64,000 bases of DNA from positions 620,001 through 684,000 of the forward strand of contig NZ_CP123384.1 in assembly GCF_040409955.1 (NCBI RefSeq), given 5' to 3'. Below are positions 8,550 through 20,605 of the stretch, piece by piece. The DNA is from Salipiger sp. H15 (GTDB lineage: Bacteria > Pseudomonadota > Alphaproteobacteria > Rhodobacterales > Rhodobacteraceae). Position 1 is the first letter of the stretch. The number at the start of each line of letters is the position of its first letter. Both the position numbers and the translations under genes were made by a program. The notes beneath the pieces are model-generated. The model was given only the letters and a program-made list of their open reading frames with translations, was not told the origin of the DNA and did not search any database.

Positions 8550-9736
8550 TCTCCGTCGCGGCGGACCCGACGGCCCGCGCCGGGCGGCGCCTTTCTCCGC
8601 CCGGCCTGCTCTTCGCGGCGCTTGGACTGGCGTCGCTTGCCCTGCCCTTCCTGACCCTGCGCGCCAACCGCATCGTCGCGGGCGAGGGCGTGATGCTCTG
8701 GGACAGCGCGCCCCTAAATGCAGTGCTTCCGGGTGCGCTCGCGCTCACCGCCGGGCTCGCGCTCGGCATCCCCGCCGGCGCGCCGCTGCGCCGCCTCGGC
8801 GGCAGCCTGCTCGGCCTTGCCGGGCTCATCCTTCTTCTCGCGCGCGGCGCGGCCAGCCAGCTCGACGGCGCCGGCGACCTCGCCCGCGTCTCTCCCGCTG
8901 CCGGGGCGTGGTGCCTGCTGCTGGTGCTGATGCTGCTCATGGCCGACGCACTGTCGCAATTGCGCCCCGGCCCGCGCGCCCGCGCCGGGCTGCTCGCGCT
9001 GCTGCTGGCCGCGCTCGCCGCGCTGCTCTGGTCCGGGGCGCTCTCGAACCTTTCGGTGCTGCAGGAATACGCCAGCCGCAAGGAGGCCTTCCGCACCGCC
9101 GCCCTGCGCCACCTCGCGCTGGCGCTCGGCTCGCTCGGCGCGGCGGCGCTGATCGGCTTCCCGCTCGGCATCCTCTGCCACCGCAACGGCAGCCTGCGCG
9201 GCATGGCCCTGCCGGTGCTGAGCTTCCTGCAGACCATCCCGTCGCTGGCGATGTTCGGCATCATGATCCCGATCCTCGGCTGGGTGGCCGCGACCTATCC
9301 CGCCGCCCGCGCGCTCGGCATCGCCGGGATCGGTTTCGCCCCCGCCTTCCTCGCGCTGGTGCTCTATTCCCTGCTGCCGGTGGTCGCCAACACCGTGACC
9401 GGGCTCGCCGCCACCCCGCCCGCCGCCATCGAGGCCGCGCGCGGCATGGGCATGACCGGCGCGCAGCGCCTCTGGAAGGTCGAGCTGCCGCTCGCCATGC
9501 CGGTGATCCTTGCAGGCCTTCGCATCGTGCTGGTGCAGAACATCGGCCTTGCCGTCATCGCCGGGCTGATCGGCGGCGGCGGCTTCGGCAGCTTCGTCTT
9601 CCAGGGGCTCAACCAGACCGCCACCGACCTCATCCTGCTGGGCGCGCTGCCCACCGTCCTCCTCGCCCTCGTCGCGGCGATCGTCATGGACATCCTCGTC
9701 GACCTCACCCGCCGCATCCCGGAGCGCCAGCCATGA
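8546..9736 (+). CDS. Osmoprotectant ABC transporter permease, YehY-type, start uncertain
   Basis: About 396 residues; the YehY-like large permease with N-terminal helices plus the binding-protein-dependent permease core. The EAA-type loop is GMGMTGAQRLWKVELPLAMP. The start is a problem: the conserved N-terminal helix (LLFAALGLASLALPFL) is in frame, but no ATG, GTG or TTG precedes it except deep inside the upstream gene. CTG at 8546 (with GGGG 8 bases upstream) or ATC at 8549 would fit. The first in-frame GTG, at 8690, would remove helix one. The stop overlaps the ATPase start (ATGA). Confidence 0.85.
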   Translation: MISVAADPTARAGRRLSPPGLLFAALGLASLALPFLTLRANRIVAGEGVMLWDSAPLNAVLPGALALTAGLALGIPAGAPLRRLGGSLLGLAGLILLLARGAASQLDGAGDLARVSPAAGAWCLLLVLMLLMADALSQLRPGPRARAGLLALLLAALAALLWSGALSNLSVLQEYASRKEAFRTAALRHLALALGSLGAAALIGFPLGILCHRNGSLRGMALPVLSFLQTIPSLAMFGIMIPILGWVAATYPAARALGIAGIGFAPAFLALVLYSLLPVVANTVTGLAATPPAAIEAARGMGMTGAQRLWKVELPLAMPVILAGLRIVLVQNIGLAVIAGLIGGGGFGSFVFQGLNQTATDLILLGALPTVLLALVAAIVMDILVDLTRRIPERQP

Positions 9737-10668
9737 TTGAGATCGACCGGATCACCAAGCTCTACGGCCGCACCCGCGCCGTCGATGCCGTCTCGCTCAC
9801 CGCCGAGACCGGCACGATCACCGTGCTTGTCGGCACCTCCGGCTCGGGCAAGACCACGCTGCTGCGGATGATAAACCGGCTGGTCGAGCCGACCTCGGGC
9901 GAGGTCCGCATCAACGGCGAGCCCACCCACGCCGTCAAACCGCACCTCCTGCGCCGCCGCATCGGCTACGCCATCCAGGGCCACGGGCTCTTCCCGCACC
10001 ACACGGTCGCGCGCAACATCGGCGCGGTGCCCGAGCTGCTCGGCTGGCCGAAGGAGAAGATCGCCGCGCGGGTGGACGAGCTGCTGACGCTCTTCGGCAT
10101 GGAGCCCGCCGAGTTCCGCGACCGCCTGCCGCTCGAGCTTTCGGGCGGCCAGCAGCAGCGTGTCGGCGTTGCCCGCGCCCTTGCCTCGCGCCCGGATCTC
10201 CTGCTGATGGACGAGCCCTTCGGCGCGCTCGACCCGATCATCCGCACCCGCGCGCAGGAGGATCTGCGCGCCATCCAGCGCAAGCTCGGCTCGACGATCC
10301 TTCTCGTCACCCATGACATGGACGAGGCGATCCGCCTCGGCGACCGCATCGCGGTGATGGATGGCGGGCGGCTGGTGCAATACGGCCCGCCGGAAGAGAT
10401 CGTCGCGCGCCCCGCCACGCCCTTCGTCGCCGAGATGGTCGGCGACGCCGAGCGGCCCATGCGGCTGCTCTCGCTCATCCCGGTCTCGGACCTCGTCGAG
10501 GCAGGGACCGCCGACGGCGCCCCCCTGCCCGCCACCGCCAGCCTGCGCGAGGCGCTCTCCGCCTGCCTCTGGACCGGGCGCGAGGCGATCCCGGTCGAGG
10601 CGAACGGCACCCCCGCCGGGCGCGTCACCCTCGCCGCCATCCGCGAGCGCGCGGAGCGCCACGCGTGA
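9733..10668 (+). CDS. Osmoprotectant ABC transporter ATP-binding protein, YehX-type
   Basis: 311 residues. Walker A is GTSGSGKTT (about residues 33-41), Q-loop region GYAIQGHGLFPHHT, signature LSGGQQQRV, Walker B LLLMDEP and switch histidine THDMDEAI, all intact. It energises uptake through the two flanking permeases. The C-terminal ~70 residues after the ATPase core resemble the remnant of a regulatory domain in proline/betaine ATPases but show no clear CBS pair. It overlaps both neighbours by four bases (ATGA and GTGA), so the operon is translationally coupled. Confidence 0.93.
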   Translation: MIEIDRITKLYGRTRAVDAVSLTAETGTITVLVGTSGSGKTTLLRMINRLVEPTSGEVRINGEPTHAVKPHLLRRRIGYAIQGHGLFPHHTVARNIGAVPELLGWPKEKIAARVDELLTLFGMEPAEFRDRLPLELSGGQQQRVGVARALASRPDLLLMDEPFGALDPIIRTRAQEDLRAIQRKLGSTILLVTHDMDEAIRLGDRIAVMDGGRLVQYGPPEEIVARPATPFVAEMVGDAERPMRLLSLIPVSDLVEAGTADGAPLPATASLREALSACLWTGREAIPVEANGTPAGRVTLAAIRERAERHA

Positions 10669-11402
10669 AACCCGGGCAGATTCTGCGCGCCGCGCTCATC
10701 GCACTCCTGCTGGCGCTGGTGCTGAAACCCGCGCTCTTCACCCCCGTCTTCGCCCCCTTCGCCCCCGCGAACGGCCCGGTGATCTACACCCGCAGCTCGC
10801 TGCTCTCGCTGTCGCTGAGCCACCTCGGCCTCGTCGCCCTCGCCTCGACCGCGGCGACGCTGGTGGCGGTGACGCTGGCGATCCTCGTCACCCGCCCCTC
10901 AGGCGCCGCCTTCCGGCCGCTCTCGCGCACGCTCACCAATGTCGGGCAGACCTTCCCGCCCGTGGCGGTGCTGGCGCTGGCGGTCCCGGCGCTCGGCTTC
11001 GGCGCCGGGCCGACACTGGTGGCGCTCTTCCTCTACGGGCTGCTGCCGATCTTCGAGAACGCGATGACCGGCCTCTCGACCCTGCCCGCCGCCACGATGG
11101 AGGCGGCGCGCGGCCTCGGCCTCGACCGCTGGCAGAGGCTCTGGCGGGTCGAGCTGCCGCTGGCCCTGCCGGTGATCCTCGGCGGCATCCGGCTCTCGGT
11201 GGTGATCGCCCTCGGCACCGCCACCATCGGCTCGACCGTGGCGGCGCGCACGCTGGGCGAGGTGATCATCGCCGGGCTGCTCACCAGCAACACCGCCTTC
11301 GTGCTGCAGGGCGGGCTCATCGTCGGGCTCTTCGCGGTGCTGATCCACGATGCGCTGGTGCAGCTCGAAAGGTATCTCGCGCGGCGCAGCGGGCGCGGCT
11401 GA
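10665..11402 (+). CDS. Osmoprotectant ABC transporter permease, YehW-type
   Basis: 245 residues starting at a GTG that overlaps the ATPase stop as GTGA. It has about five to six membrane helices and the permease coupling loop GLGLDRWQRLWRVELPLALP. It is the small permease partner of the YehY-type subunit and completes the SBP-permease-ATPase-permease set. No strong intrinsic terminator is visible after it before mdh. Confidence 0.92.
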   Translation: MKPGQILRAALIALLLALVLKPALFTPVFAPFAPANGPVIYTRSSLLSLSLSHLGLVALASTAATLVAVTLAILVTRPSGAAFRPLSRTLTNVGQTFPPVAVLALAVPALGFGAGPTLVALFLYGLLPIFENAMTGLSTLPAATMEAARGLGLDRWQRLWRVELPLALPVILGGIRLSVVIALGTATIGSTVAARTLGEVIIAGLLTSNTAFVLQGGLIVGLFAVLIHDALVQLERYLARRSGRG

Positions 11403-12644
<1,242 letters not shown>

Positions 12645-12682
12645 GCCTTTCGCGGGCCCGGACGGGACCGCGTGACACTCCG

Positions 12683-12720
12683 GGCCCCGGCCGCGAAAGC
12701 GTGCCGGGGCCTTTGCATTT
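12683..12720 (+). terminator. Terminator after mdh
   Basis: GGCCCCGGC at 12683-12691 pairs with GCCGGGGCC at 12703-12711 (9 bp, 11-base loop), followed by TTTGCATTTCT. It lies about 40 bases after the mdh stop and before the suc promoter region, so mdh and sucC are probably separate transcription units. Confidence 0.7.
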
Positions 12721-12790
12721 CTGCCTGCCGCTGCGGCAGCGCGCTGATTCTTGCGCCGTGAGACGCTAACGGAATCCTACCCGGCGCGGG

Positions 12791-12825
12791 TTTGTGATCA
12801 CGCTTTTTGAACGCGTGATCACATC
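12791..12825 (+). promoter_or_regulatory. Paired GTGATCAC palindromes upstream of sucC
   Basis: Two GTGATCAC palindromes lie at 12794-12801 and 12815-12822, 21 bp apart, with GCTTTTT following the first. Their centres are about 137 and 116 bases upstream of the sucC ATG. This matches the site before sdhC in sequence, orientation, spacing and rough distance to the start codon. It is probably an operator or activator site for a regulator shared by the two TCA operons. Confidence 0.7.
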
Positions 12826-12934
12826 CTGAAAAAAATCTCGCAAATCTTCGCCGATAACCAAAAATCCCTTCGCACGCGGCGGACGAGGCGCGTATACCGG
12901 CCGCGAAATCGCAGCAAGACGGGAAGAGTCTTCC

Positions 12935-14128
12935 ATGAACATCCATGAATATCAGGCGAAAGCGCTCCTGCGCGAATACGGCTGCCCGGTTTCGGACGGC
13001 CGCGTCGTGCTCAGCGCCAACGAAGCCAAGTCCGCTGCCGGCGAGCTCGACGGTCCGCTCTGGGTCGTCAAGGCACAGATCCACGCAGGTGGTCGCGGCA
13101 AGGGCAAGTTCAAGGAAGCCGAAGCTGGCGAGAAGGGCGGCGTCCGCCTTGCCAAGTCGGTGGAAGAGGCCGCTGAAGAAGCCAAGAAGATGCTCGGCAA
13201 GACCCTGGTGACCCACCAGACCGGCCCGGCCGGCAAGCAGGTCAACCGCATCTACATCGAGGATGGCTCGGACATCGAGCGCGAGCTCTATCTCGCCCTG
13301 CTCGTCGACCGCGTGACCTCGCGCGTGTCCTTCGTCTGCTCCACCGAGGGCGGCATGGACATCGAGGAAGTCGCAGCCTCGACCCCCGAGAAGATCCTGT
13401 CGTTCTCCGTCGACCCGGCCACCGGCTACCAGCCGTTCCACGGCCGCCGCGTCGCCTTCGCCCTCGGCCTCGACGGCGCTGCCATGAAGCAGTGCGTCAA
13501 GCTGATGGGCCAGCTCTACAAGGCCTTCATCGAGAAGGATATGGAGATGCTGGAGATCAACCCGCTGATCGTCATGCCCGGCGGCAACCTCAAGGTGCTC
13601 GACGCCAAGCTCGGCTTCGACGGCAACGCCATGTACCGCCAGCCCGACATCGCCAATCTGCGCGACGAGACCGAGGAAGACGCCAAGGAACTCGAAGCCT
13701 CCAAGTACGACCTCAACTACATCGCCCTCGATGGTGAGATCGGCTGCATGGTGAACGGCGCGGGCCTCGCCATGGCGACCATGGACATCATCAAGCTCTA
13801 CGGCGCAGAGCCTGCCAACTTCCTCGACGTGGGTGGCGGCGCGACCAAGGAGAAGGTGACCGAGGCGTTCAAGATCATCACCTCCGATCCCAACGTCAAA
13901 GGCATCCTCGTCAACATCTTCGGCGGCATCATGCGCTGCGACGTGATCGCCGAGGGCGTGCTCGCCGCGGTGAAGGAAGTGGGCCTGAAGGTTCCGCTCG
14001 TCGTCCGCCTCGAAGGCACCAACGTGGAGCTCGGCAAGAAGATCATCAACGAGTCCGGTCTGGACGTGATCGCTGCCGACAACCTCTCCGACGGCGCCGA
14101 GAAGATCGTGAAAGCGGTCAAGGGCTGA
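12935..14128 (+). CDS. sucC: Succinyl-CoA synthetase (ADP-forming) beta subunit
   Basis: 397 residues, standard SucC length. With SucD it converts succinyl-CoA to succinate with formation of ATP or GTP. The ATP-grasp domain begins [16 protein letters not shown] and has [20 protein letters not shown]. The C-terminal domain has [12 protein letters not shown] and [15 protein letters not shown], which contact the active site. It is preceded by GGAAGAG and followed by sucD after 79 bases, so the two genes are co-transcribed. Confidence 0.98.
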   Translation: MNIHEYQAKALLREYGCPVSDGRVVLSANEAKSAAGELDGPLWVVKAQIHAGGRGKGKFKEAEAGEKGGVRLAKSVEEAAEEAKKMLGKTLVTHQTGPAGKQVNRIYIEDGSDIERELYLALLVDRVTSRVSFVCSTEGGMDIEEVAASTPEKILSFSVDPATGYQPFHGRRVAFALGLDGAAMKQCVKLMGQLYKAFIEKDMEMLEINPLIVMPGGNLKVLDAKLGFDGNAMYRQPDIANLRDETEEDAKELEASKYDLNYIALDGEIGCMVNGAGLAMATMDIIKLYGAEPANFLDVGGGATKEKVTEAFKIITSDPNVKGILVNIFGGIMRCDVIAEGVLAAVKEVGLKVPLVVRLEGTNVELGKKIINESGLDVIAADNLSDGAEKIVKAVKG

Positions 14129-14207
14129 CGCATCTGGGGGCGCTGCGGCGCTCCCTCCCCGGAATTCAGGCTGCGCCCGTCGCAGCGACAATCAGGAGAA
14201 CGCCAAG

Positions 14208-15092
14208 ATGGCAGTCCTCGTCAACGAAAACACCAAAGTCATCTGCCAGGGCCTGACCGGCTCGCAGGGCACCTTCCACACCGAGCAGGCGATCGCCTAC
14301 GGCACCAAGATGGTCGGCGGCGTGACCCCCGGCAAGGGCGGCCAGGAGCACCTCGGCCTGCCGGTGTTCAACTCGGTCCACGAAGCCAAGCACGTGACCG
14401 AAGCCAACGCCTCGGTGATCTACGTTCCGCCGCCCTTCGCCGCGGACTCGATCCTCGAAGCCATCGACGCCGAGATCGAGCTGATCATCTGCATCACCGA
14501 GGGCATCCCCGTCCTCGACATGATGAAGGTGAAGCGCGCGCTGGTGAACAGCAAGTCGCGCCTGATCGGCCCGAACTGCCCGGGTGTCATCACCCCCGGC
14601 GCCTGCAAGATCGGCATCATGCCCGGCCACATCCACAAGCGTGGCTCGGTCGGCGTCGTCTCGCGCTCCGGCACCCTGACCTATGAAGCCGTGAAGCAGA
14701 CCACCGACATGGGCCTCGGCCAGTCGTCGGCCGTCGGCATCGGCGGCGACCCCATCAAGGGCACCGAGCACATCGACGTGCTGGACATGTTCCTCGACGA
14801 TCCGGAAACCCAGTCGATCATCATGATCGGCGAGATCGGTGGCTCGGCGGAAGAAGAAGCCGCGGAGTTCCTCGCCGAGCAGAAGAAGAAGGGCCGCTGG
14901 AAGCCGACCGCCGGTTTCATCGCGGGCCGCACCGCTCCGGCCGGCCGCCGCATGGGCCACGCAGGCGCGATCGTCGCCGGTGGCAAGGGCGACGCCGAGT
15001 CGAAGATCGAGGCGATGAAATCCGCCGGTATCGTCGTGGCGGACAGCCCGGCGACGCTTGGTGAAGCTGTCATGAAAGCCATTAAGGGCTAA
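14208..15092 (+). CDS. sucD: Succinyl-CoA synthetase alpha subunit
   Basis: 294 residues. The CoA-binding N-terminal domain shows [16 protein letters not shown] and [14 protein letters not shown]. The phosphohistidine is in [10 protein letters not shown] (about residue 249), and RSGTLTYE and [12 protein letters not shown] are conserved. It is the partner of SucC in the same operon, with a well-placed AGGAG before the ATG. Confidence 0.98.
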   Translation: MAVLVNENTKVICQGLTGSQGTFHTEQAIAYGTKMVGGVTPGKGGQEHLGLPVFNSVHEAKHVTEANASVIYVPPPFAADSILEAIDAEIELIICITEGIPVLDMMKVKRALVNSKSRLIGPNCPGVITPGACKIGIMPGHIHKRGSVGVVSRSGTLTYEAVKQTTDMGLGQSSAVGIGGDPIKGTEHIDVLDMFLDDPETQSIIMIGEIGGSAEEEAAEFLAEQKKKGRWKPTAGFIAGRTAPAGRRMGHAGAIVAGGKGDAESKIEAMKSAGIVVADSPATLGEAVMKAIKG

Positions 15093-15102
15093 ATAGCACA
15101 GC

Positions 15103-15195
15103 GCGGGGCGGCCTGCCCGCCCCGCACCCCCCGCGAGGGGATCCGGCTTGGATATGACCCGGAGCACCACGACGGGGGCCTTCCCGAAGGCCCCC
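15103..15195 (+). repeat. Two stem-loops between sucD and sucA
   Basis: GCGGGGCGG at 15103-15111 pairs with CCGCCCCGC at 15117-15125, and GGGGGCCTT at 15174-15182 pairs with AAGGCCCCC at 15187-15195. Neither is followed by a real T-run, so they may shape mRNA stability or partial termination between sucCD and sucAB rather than end transcription. Confidence 0.5.
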
Positions 15196-15236
15196 TTCCT
15201 GCTGCTTCAAAGATCGGTCAGAAAGGAATGCGCACG

Positions 15237-18206
15237 ATGACGGATCAAGGCTCGAATGACCAGTTCCACGCCCTCAGCTTCATGCAGGGCGCGAACGCGG
15301 AATATCTCGAACAGATGTACGCCCGCTATGCCAACGACCCCTCCGCGGTGGACGAGGCATGGAGCGATTTCTTCAAACAGCTCGGTGACGACGAGACCAG
15401 CGTGAAGGCCGAGGCCAAGGGCGCGTCCTGGGAACGCTCCGACTGGCCGCCGACCCCGAACGACGACCTGACCGCCGCGCTCACCGGCGAATGGCCGATG
15501 ATGCCCGCCGCCGAGGCGAAGGGCGCTGGCAAGAAGATCGCCGAGAAGGCCGCCGAAAAGGGCGTCGCGGTGACCGACGACCAGATCAAGCGCGCCGTGC
15601 TCGACTCGATCCGCGCGCTGATGATCATCCGCGCGCACCGGATCCGCGGCCACCTCGCCGCCGATCTCGACCCGCTGGGCCTGCACGGCCGTGACGCGCA
15701 CCCCGAGCTCGACCCCAAGGCCTACGGCTTCACCGAGGCCGACATGGACCGCCCGATCTTCATCGACAACGTGCTCGGCCTGCAGGTCGCGTCGCTGCGC
15801 GAGATCATGGGCGTGCTGAAGCGCACCTACTGCGGCACCTTCGCGCTGCAGTACATGCACATCTCGGACCCGGAACAATCTGCCTGGCTCAAGGAGCGCA
15901 TCGAGGGCTACGGCAAGGAAGTCCGCTTCACCCGCGAGGGCCGCAAGGCGATCCTCAACAAGATGGTGGAAGCCGAGGGCTTCGAGAAGTTCCTGCACGT
16001 CAAGTACATGGGCACCAAGCGTTTCGGCCTCGACGGTGGTGAATCGCTGATCCCGGCGCTCGAGCAGATCATCAAGCGCGGCGGCAACCTCGGCATCAAG
16101 GAAATCGTCTTCGGCATGCCGCACCGCGGCCGCCTGTCGGTTCTCGCCAACGTGCTGCAGAAGCCCTACCGCGCGATCTTCAACGAATTCCAGGGCGGCT
16201 CGTTCAAGCCCGAGGACGTGGACGGCTCGGGCGACGTGAAATACCACCTCGGCGCCTCCTCGGACCGCGAGTTCGACGGCAACAAGGTTCACCTGTCGCT
16301 GACCGCCAACCCCTCGCACCTCGAGGCGGTGAACCCGGTCGTGCTGGGCAAGGTCCGCGCCAAGCAGGACCAGATCAACGACTCCGAGCGCCGCGCGGTC
16401 CTGCCCGTGCTGCTGCACGGTGACGCGGCCTTCGCCGGCCAGGGCGTCGTGGCCGAGTGCTTCGCGCTCTCCGGCCTGCGCGGCCACCGCACCGGCGGCA
16501 CCATCCACGTCGTGGTGAACAACCAGATCGGCTTCACCACCGCGCCGCACTTCTCGCGCTCCTCGCCCTACCCCACCGACAACGCGCTGGTGGTCGAGGC
16601 GCCGATCTTCCACGTCAACGGTGACGATCCCGAGGCCGTGGTCCACGCCGCCAAGGTCGCGACCGAGTTCCGCCAGAAGTTCGGCAAGGACGTGGTCATC
16701 GACATCTTCTGCTACCGCCGGTTCGGTCACAACGAGGGCGACGAGCCCATGTTCACCAACCCGATCATGTACAAGAAGATCAAGCAGCAGAAGACCACGC
16801 TGACGCTCTACACCGATCGCCTCGTCAAGGACGGTCTCATCCCTGAGGGCGAGATCGAGGACATGAAGGCCGCCTTCCAGGCGCACCTGAATGAAGAGTT
16901 CGAGGCCGGCAAGACCTACAAGCCGAACAAGGCCGACTGGCTCGACGGCCGCTGGTCGCACCTCGACGCGCAGAAGGAAGGCAACTACCAGCGCGGCGAG
17001 ACGGCGATCGCGCCCGAGACCATGGCCGATGTCGGCAAGGGCCTGACCACCGTTCCCGAGGGCTTCCCGCTGCACAAGACCGTGGGCCGCTTCCTCGAGG
17101 CGCGCGAGCAGATGTTCGAAACCGGCAAGGGCTTCGACTGGGCGACCGGCGAGGCACTGGCCTTCGGCTCGCTGCTGACCGAGGGCTACCCCGTCCGCCT
17201 CGCGGGCCAGGACTCGACCCGCGGCACCTTCTCGCAGCGCCACTCGGGCCTGATCAACCAGGACAACGAAGACCGCTACTACCCGCTCAACCACATCCGC
17301 GAGGGCCAGGCCCGCTACGAGGTCATCGACTCGGCCCTGTCCGAATACGCGGTCTCGGGCTTCGAATACGGCTACTCGCTGGCCGAGCCCAACTCGCTCG
17401 TCCTGTGGGAAGCGCAGTTCGGCGACTTCGCCAACGGCGCGCAGATCATGTTCGACCAGTTCATCTCGTCGGGCGAGTCGAAGTGGCTGCGCATGTCGGG
17501 CCTCGTCTGCCTGCTGCCGCACGGCTTCGAGGGCCAGGGCCCCGAGCACAGCTCGGCGCGCCTCGAGCGCTTCCTGCAGATGTGCGGCCAGGACAACTGG
17601 ATCGTCGCGAACTGCTCGACCCCGGCGAACTACTTCCACATCCTGCGCCGCCAGCTGCACCGCAGCTACCGCAAGCCGCTGATCCTGATGACGCCGAAAT
17701 CGCTTCTGCGTCACAAGCTGGCGGTCTCCGAGGCGAAGGACTTCATCACCGGCTCCTCGTTCCACCGCGTCCTCTGGGACAGCGCGGAATCGGGCGAGAG
17801 CGCAACCAAGCTGGTGTCGGACGACAAGATCAAGCGCGTCGTGATGTGCTCGGGCAAGGTCTACTACGACCTGCTCGAAGAGCGTGACGCCCGCGGCATC
17901 GACGACGTCTACCTGCTGCGGATCGAGCAGTTCTATCCCTTCCCGGCGATCTCGCTGGTCAAGGAGCTGGAACGCTTCAAGGGCGCCGAGATGGTCTGGT
18001 GCCAGGAAGAGCCCAAGAACCAGGGCGCCTGGACCTTCATCGAGCCCAACATCGAATGGGTGCTGGGGCGTATCGACGCCAAGCATCAGCGGCCGGTCTA
18101 CGTCGGCCGTGCCACCTCGGCCTCGCCCGCCACGGGCCTGGCCAGCCAGCACAAGGCACAGCAAGAGGCGCTTGTGAACGAAGCGCTGACCATCGAAGGG
18201 AAATGA
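15237..18206 (+). CDS. sucA: 2-oxoglutarate dehydrogenase E1 component
   Basis: 989 residues from the ATG at 15237. I prefer this over the ATG at 15228 because GAAAGGA sits about 10 bases before the former and touches the latter. It is the thiamine-diphosphate E1 of the oxoglutarate dehydrogenase complex. The N-terminal E2-binding segment reads [18 protein letters not shown]. ThDP and catalytic motifs are [25 protein letters not shown] and NNQIGFTT, and the C-terminal domain has [19 protein letters not shown]. It is followed by sucB after 4 bases. Confidence 0.98.
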   Translation: MTDQGSNDQFHALSFMQGANAEYLEQMYARYANDPSAVDEAWSDFFKQLGDDETSVKAEAKGASWERSDWPPTPNDDLTAALTGEWPMMPAAEAKGAGKKIAEKAAEKGVAVTDDQIKRAVLDSIRALMIIRAHRIRGHLAADLDPLGLHGRDAHPELDPKAYGFTEADMDRPIFIDNVLGLQVASLREIMGVLKRTYCGTFALQYMHISDPEQSAWLKERIEGYGKEVRFTREGRKAILNKMVEAEGFEKFLHVKYMGTKRFGLDGGESLIPALEQIIKRGGNLGIKEIVFGMPHRGRLSVLANVLQKPYRAIFNEFQGGSFKPEDVDGSGDVKYHLGASSDREFDGNKVHLSLTANPSHLEAVNPVVLGKVRAKQDQINDSERRAVLPVLLHGDAAFAGQGVVAECFALSGLRGHRTGGTIHVVVNNQIGFTTAPHFSRSSPYPTDNALVVEAPIFHVNGDDPEAVVHAAKVATEFRQKFGKDVVIDIFCYRRFGHNEGDEPMFTNPIMYKKIKQQKTTLTLYTDRLVKDGLIPEGEIEDMKAAFQAHLNEEFEAGKTYKPNKADWLDGRWSHLDAQKEGNYQRGETAIAPETMADVGKGLTTVPEGFPLHKTVGRFLEAREQMFETGKGFDWATGEALAFGSLLTEGYPVRLAGQDSTRGTFSQRHSGLINQDNEDRYYPLNHIREGQARYEVIDSALSEYAVSGFEYGYSLAEPNSLVLWEAQFGDFANGAQIMFDQFISSGESKWLRMSGLVCLLPHGFEGQGPEHSSARLERFLQMCGQDNWIVANCSTPANYFHILRRQLHRSYRKPLILMTPKSLLRHKLAVSEAKDFITGSSFHRVLWDSAESGESATKLVSDDKIKRVVMCSGKVYYDLLEERDARGIDDVYLLRIEQFYPFPAISLVKELERFKGAEMVWCQEEPKNQGAWTFIEPNIEWVLGRIDAKHQRPVYVGRATSASPATGLASQHKAQQEALVNEALTIEGK

Positions 18207-18210
18207 AGCG

Positions 18211-19725
<1,515 letters not shown>

Positions 19726-19764
19726 TCCCGCGCGCCGGGGCCCCGTGCCCCGCATGACAGACCT

Positions 19765-19790
19765 GCCCCGCCCGGATGTTCGGGCGGGGC
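19765..19790 (+). repeat. Stem-loop after sucB
   Basis: GCCCCGCCCG at 19765-19774 pairs perfectly with CGGGCGGGGC at 19781-19790 around a 6-base loop. No T-run follows. It may mark a processing or partial termination point between sucB and the small genes before lpdA. Confidence 0.5.
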
Positions 19791-19827
19791 GCCCCAGGGC
19801 CCCGCGACACCCCGAAGGGAGGGCAAG

Positions 19828-20061
19828 ATGAGCCACCAGCTTCTGCTCCGTTTCGACAGTTTCGATCGCAGCCGCTTCGACGCCGAGGCGGAAACCCGCG
19901 CCAACGCCGGGCTCACCCTGCTTCAGCTTTGGCTCGAGGGCAGCACCGCCCATTGGGCGCTCTTCTCCGTCAATGACGTCGAGAAGGCGCAGGCCTGGCT
20001 CGCCCAGGAAACCTCCCTCGGCCACGGCCCCTCCGCGTCCCACATGCTGAGCACCGCATGA
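19828..20061 (+). CDS. Small conserved-looking protein of unknown function
   Basis: 77 residues, MSHQLLLRFDSFDRSRFDAE at the start, a Leu/Trp-rich centre (LTLLQLWLEGSTAHWALFSV) and an acidic helix (VNDVEKAQAWLAQE). No signal peptide or membrane helix. It has a good ribosome site (GAAGGGAGGGC) and overlaps the next gene by four bases (ATGA). I do not recognise the family. The position between sucB and lpdA suggests co-expression with the 2-oxoglutarate dehydrogenase genes. Confidence 0.7.
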   Translation: MSHQLLLRFDSFDRSRFDAEAETRANAGLTLLQLWLEGSTAHWALFSVNDVEKAQAWLAQETSLGHGPSASHMLSTA

Positions 20062-20450
20062 CGCCGGAACTTCTTGCACTGACCCTCGCAAGCCTGCTGC
20101 AGGTCGCCCAGATGGCGCTCTACTCGGTGCTGGCCCAGGCCCAGGTCGGGCCGCGCTACGCCGCCTCGGCGCGCGACGAGCCGCGCGTGCTCACCGGCTG
20201 CGCCGGGCGCGCCCAGCGGGCGATGAACAACCATTTCGAGGGGCTGCTGCTCTTCGCCATCGCCGTGGCGGTGCTCACCTACACCGACAAGGCCGGCAGC
20301 TTCACCGCGCAGCTCGCGCTGCTCTACCTCGCGGCGCGGATCGCCTATGTCCCGGCCTATCTCTTCGGCTGGGCGCCCTGGCGCTCGCTGATCTGGTTCG
20401 TCGGCTTTGTCGCGACGACCCTGATGCTGCTGCTGGCGCTGCTCCCATGA
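20058..20450 (+). CDS. MAPEG-family membrane protein
   Basis: 130 residues with four predicted helices. The MAPEG signature is visible: GCAGRAQRAMNNHFEGLLLF resembles the conserved R-x(n)-N-x-x-E motif of membrane-associated eicosanoid/glutathione-metabolism proteins, and YLAARIAYVPAYLFG is the typical helix three-four region. Bacterial members have no firm role; some bind glutathione. It is translationally coupled to the small gene upstream. Why it sits between sucB and lpdA is unclear. Confidence 0.85.
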   Translation: MTPELLALTLASLLQVAQMALYSVLAQAQVGPRYAASARDEPRVLTGCAGRAQRAMNNHFEGLLLFAIAVAVLTYTDKAGSFTAQLALLYLAARIAYVPAYLFGWAPWRSLIWFVGFVATTLMLLLALLP

Positions 20451-20464
20451 GCCCGCGTCCGGCC

Positions 20465-20512
20465 GGACATATCCCCGGGGAGCCCGGCGGCAGGGGGGAC
20501 CAGCGCCCCCCG
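20465..20512 (+). repeat. Dispersed GC-rich intergenic element, copy B
   Basis: The segment ATATCCCCGGGGAGCCCG, followed by a G-run and AGCGCCCCCC, is related to copies at 38684, 41129 (reverse strand) and 55874. It starts about 15 bases after the MAPEG stop on the same strand as that gene. See the finding on the four-copy family. Confidence 0.55.
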
Positions 20513-20605
20513 CGCGCCACTTCCCGCCCCGCCTTCCCATGTGCACGGGATGTGCATGCCCGGTGCATGCCCCGTGCCTTCCGAAATACCCGATAGGAGA
20601 CCCCA

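Noticed and set aside
20535..20585. Run of GTGCACGG / GTGCATGCCC / GTGCATGCCCC before lpdA as a repeat-based regulatory site
   Set aside because: Three short similar words, no symmetry or known motif; may simply be local duplication in a non-coding spacer.
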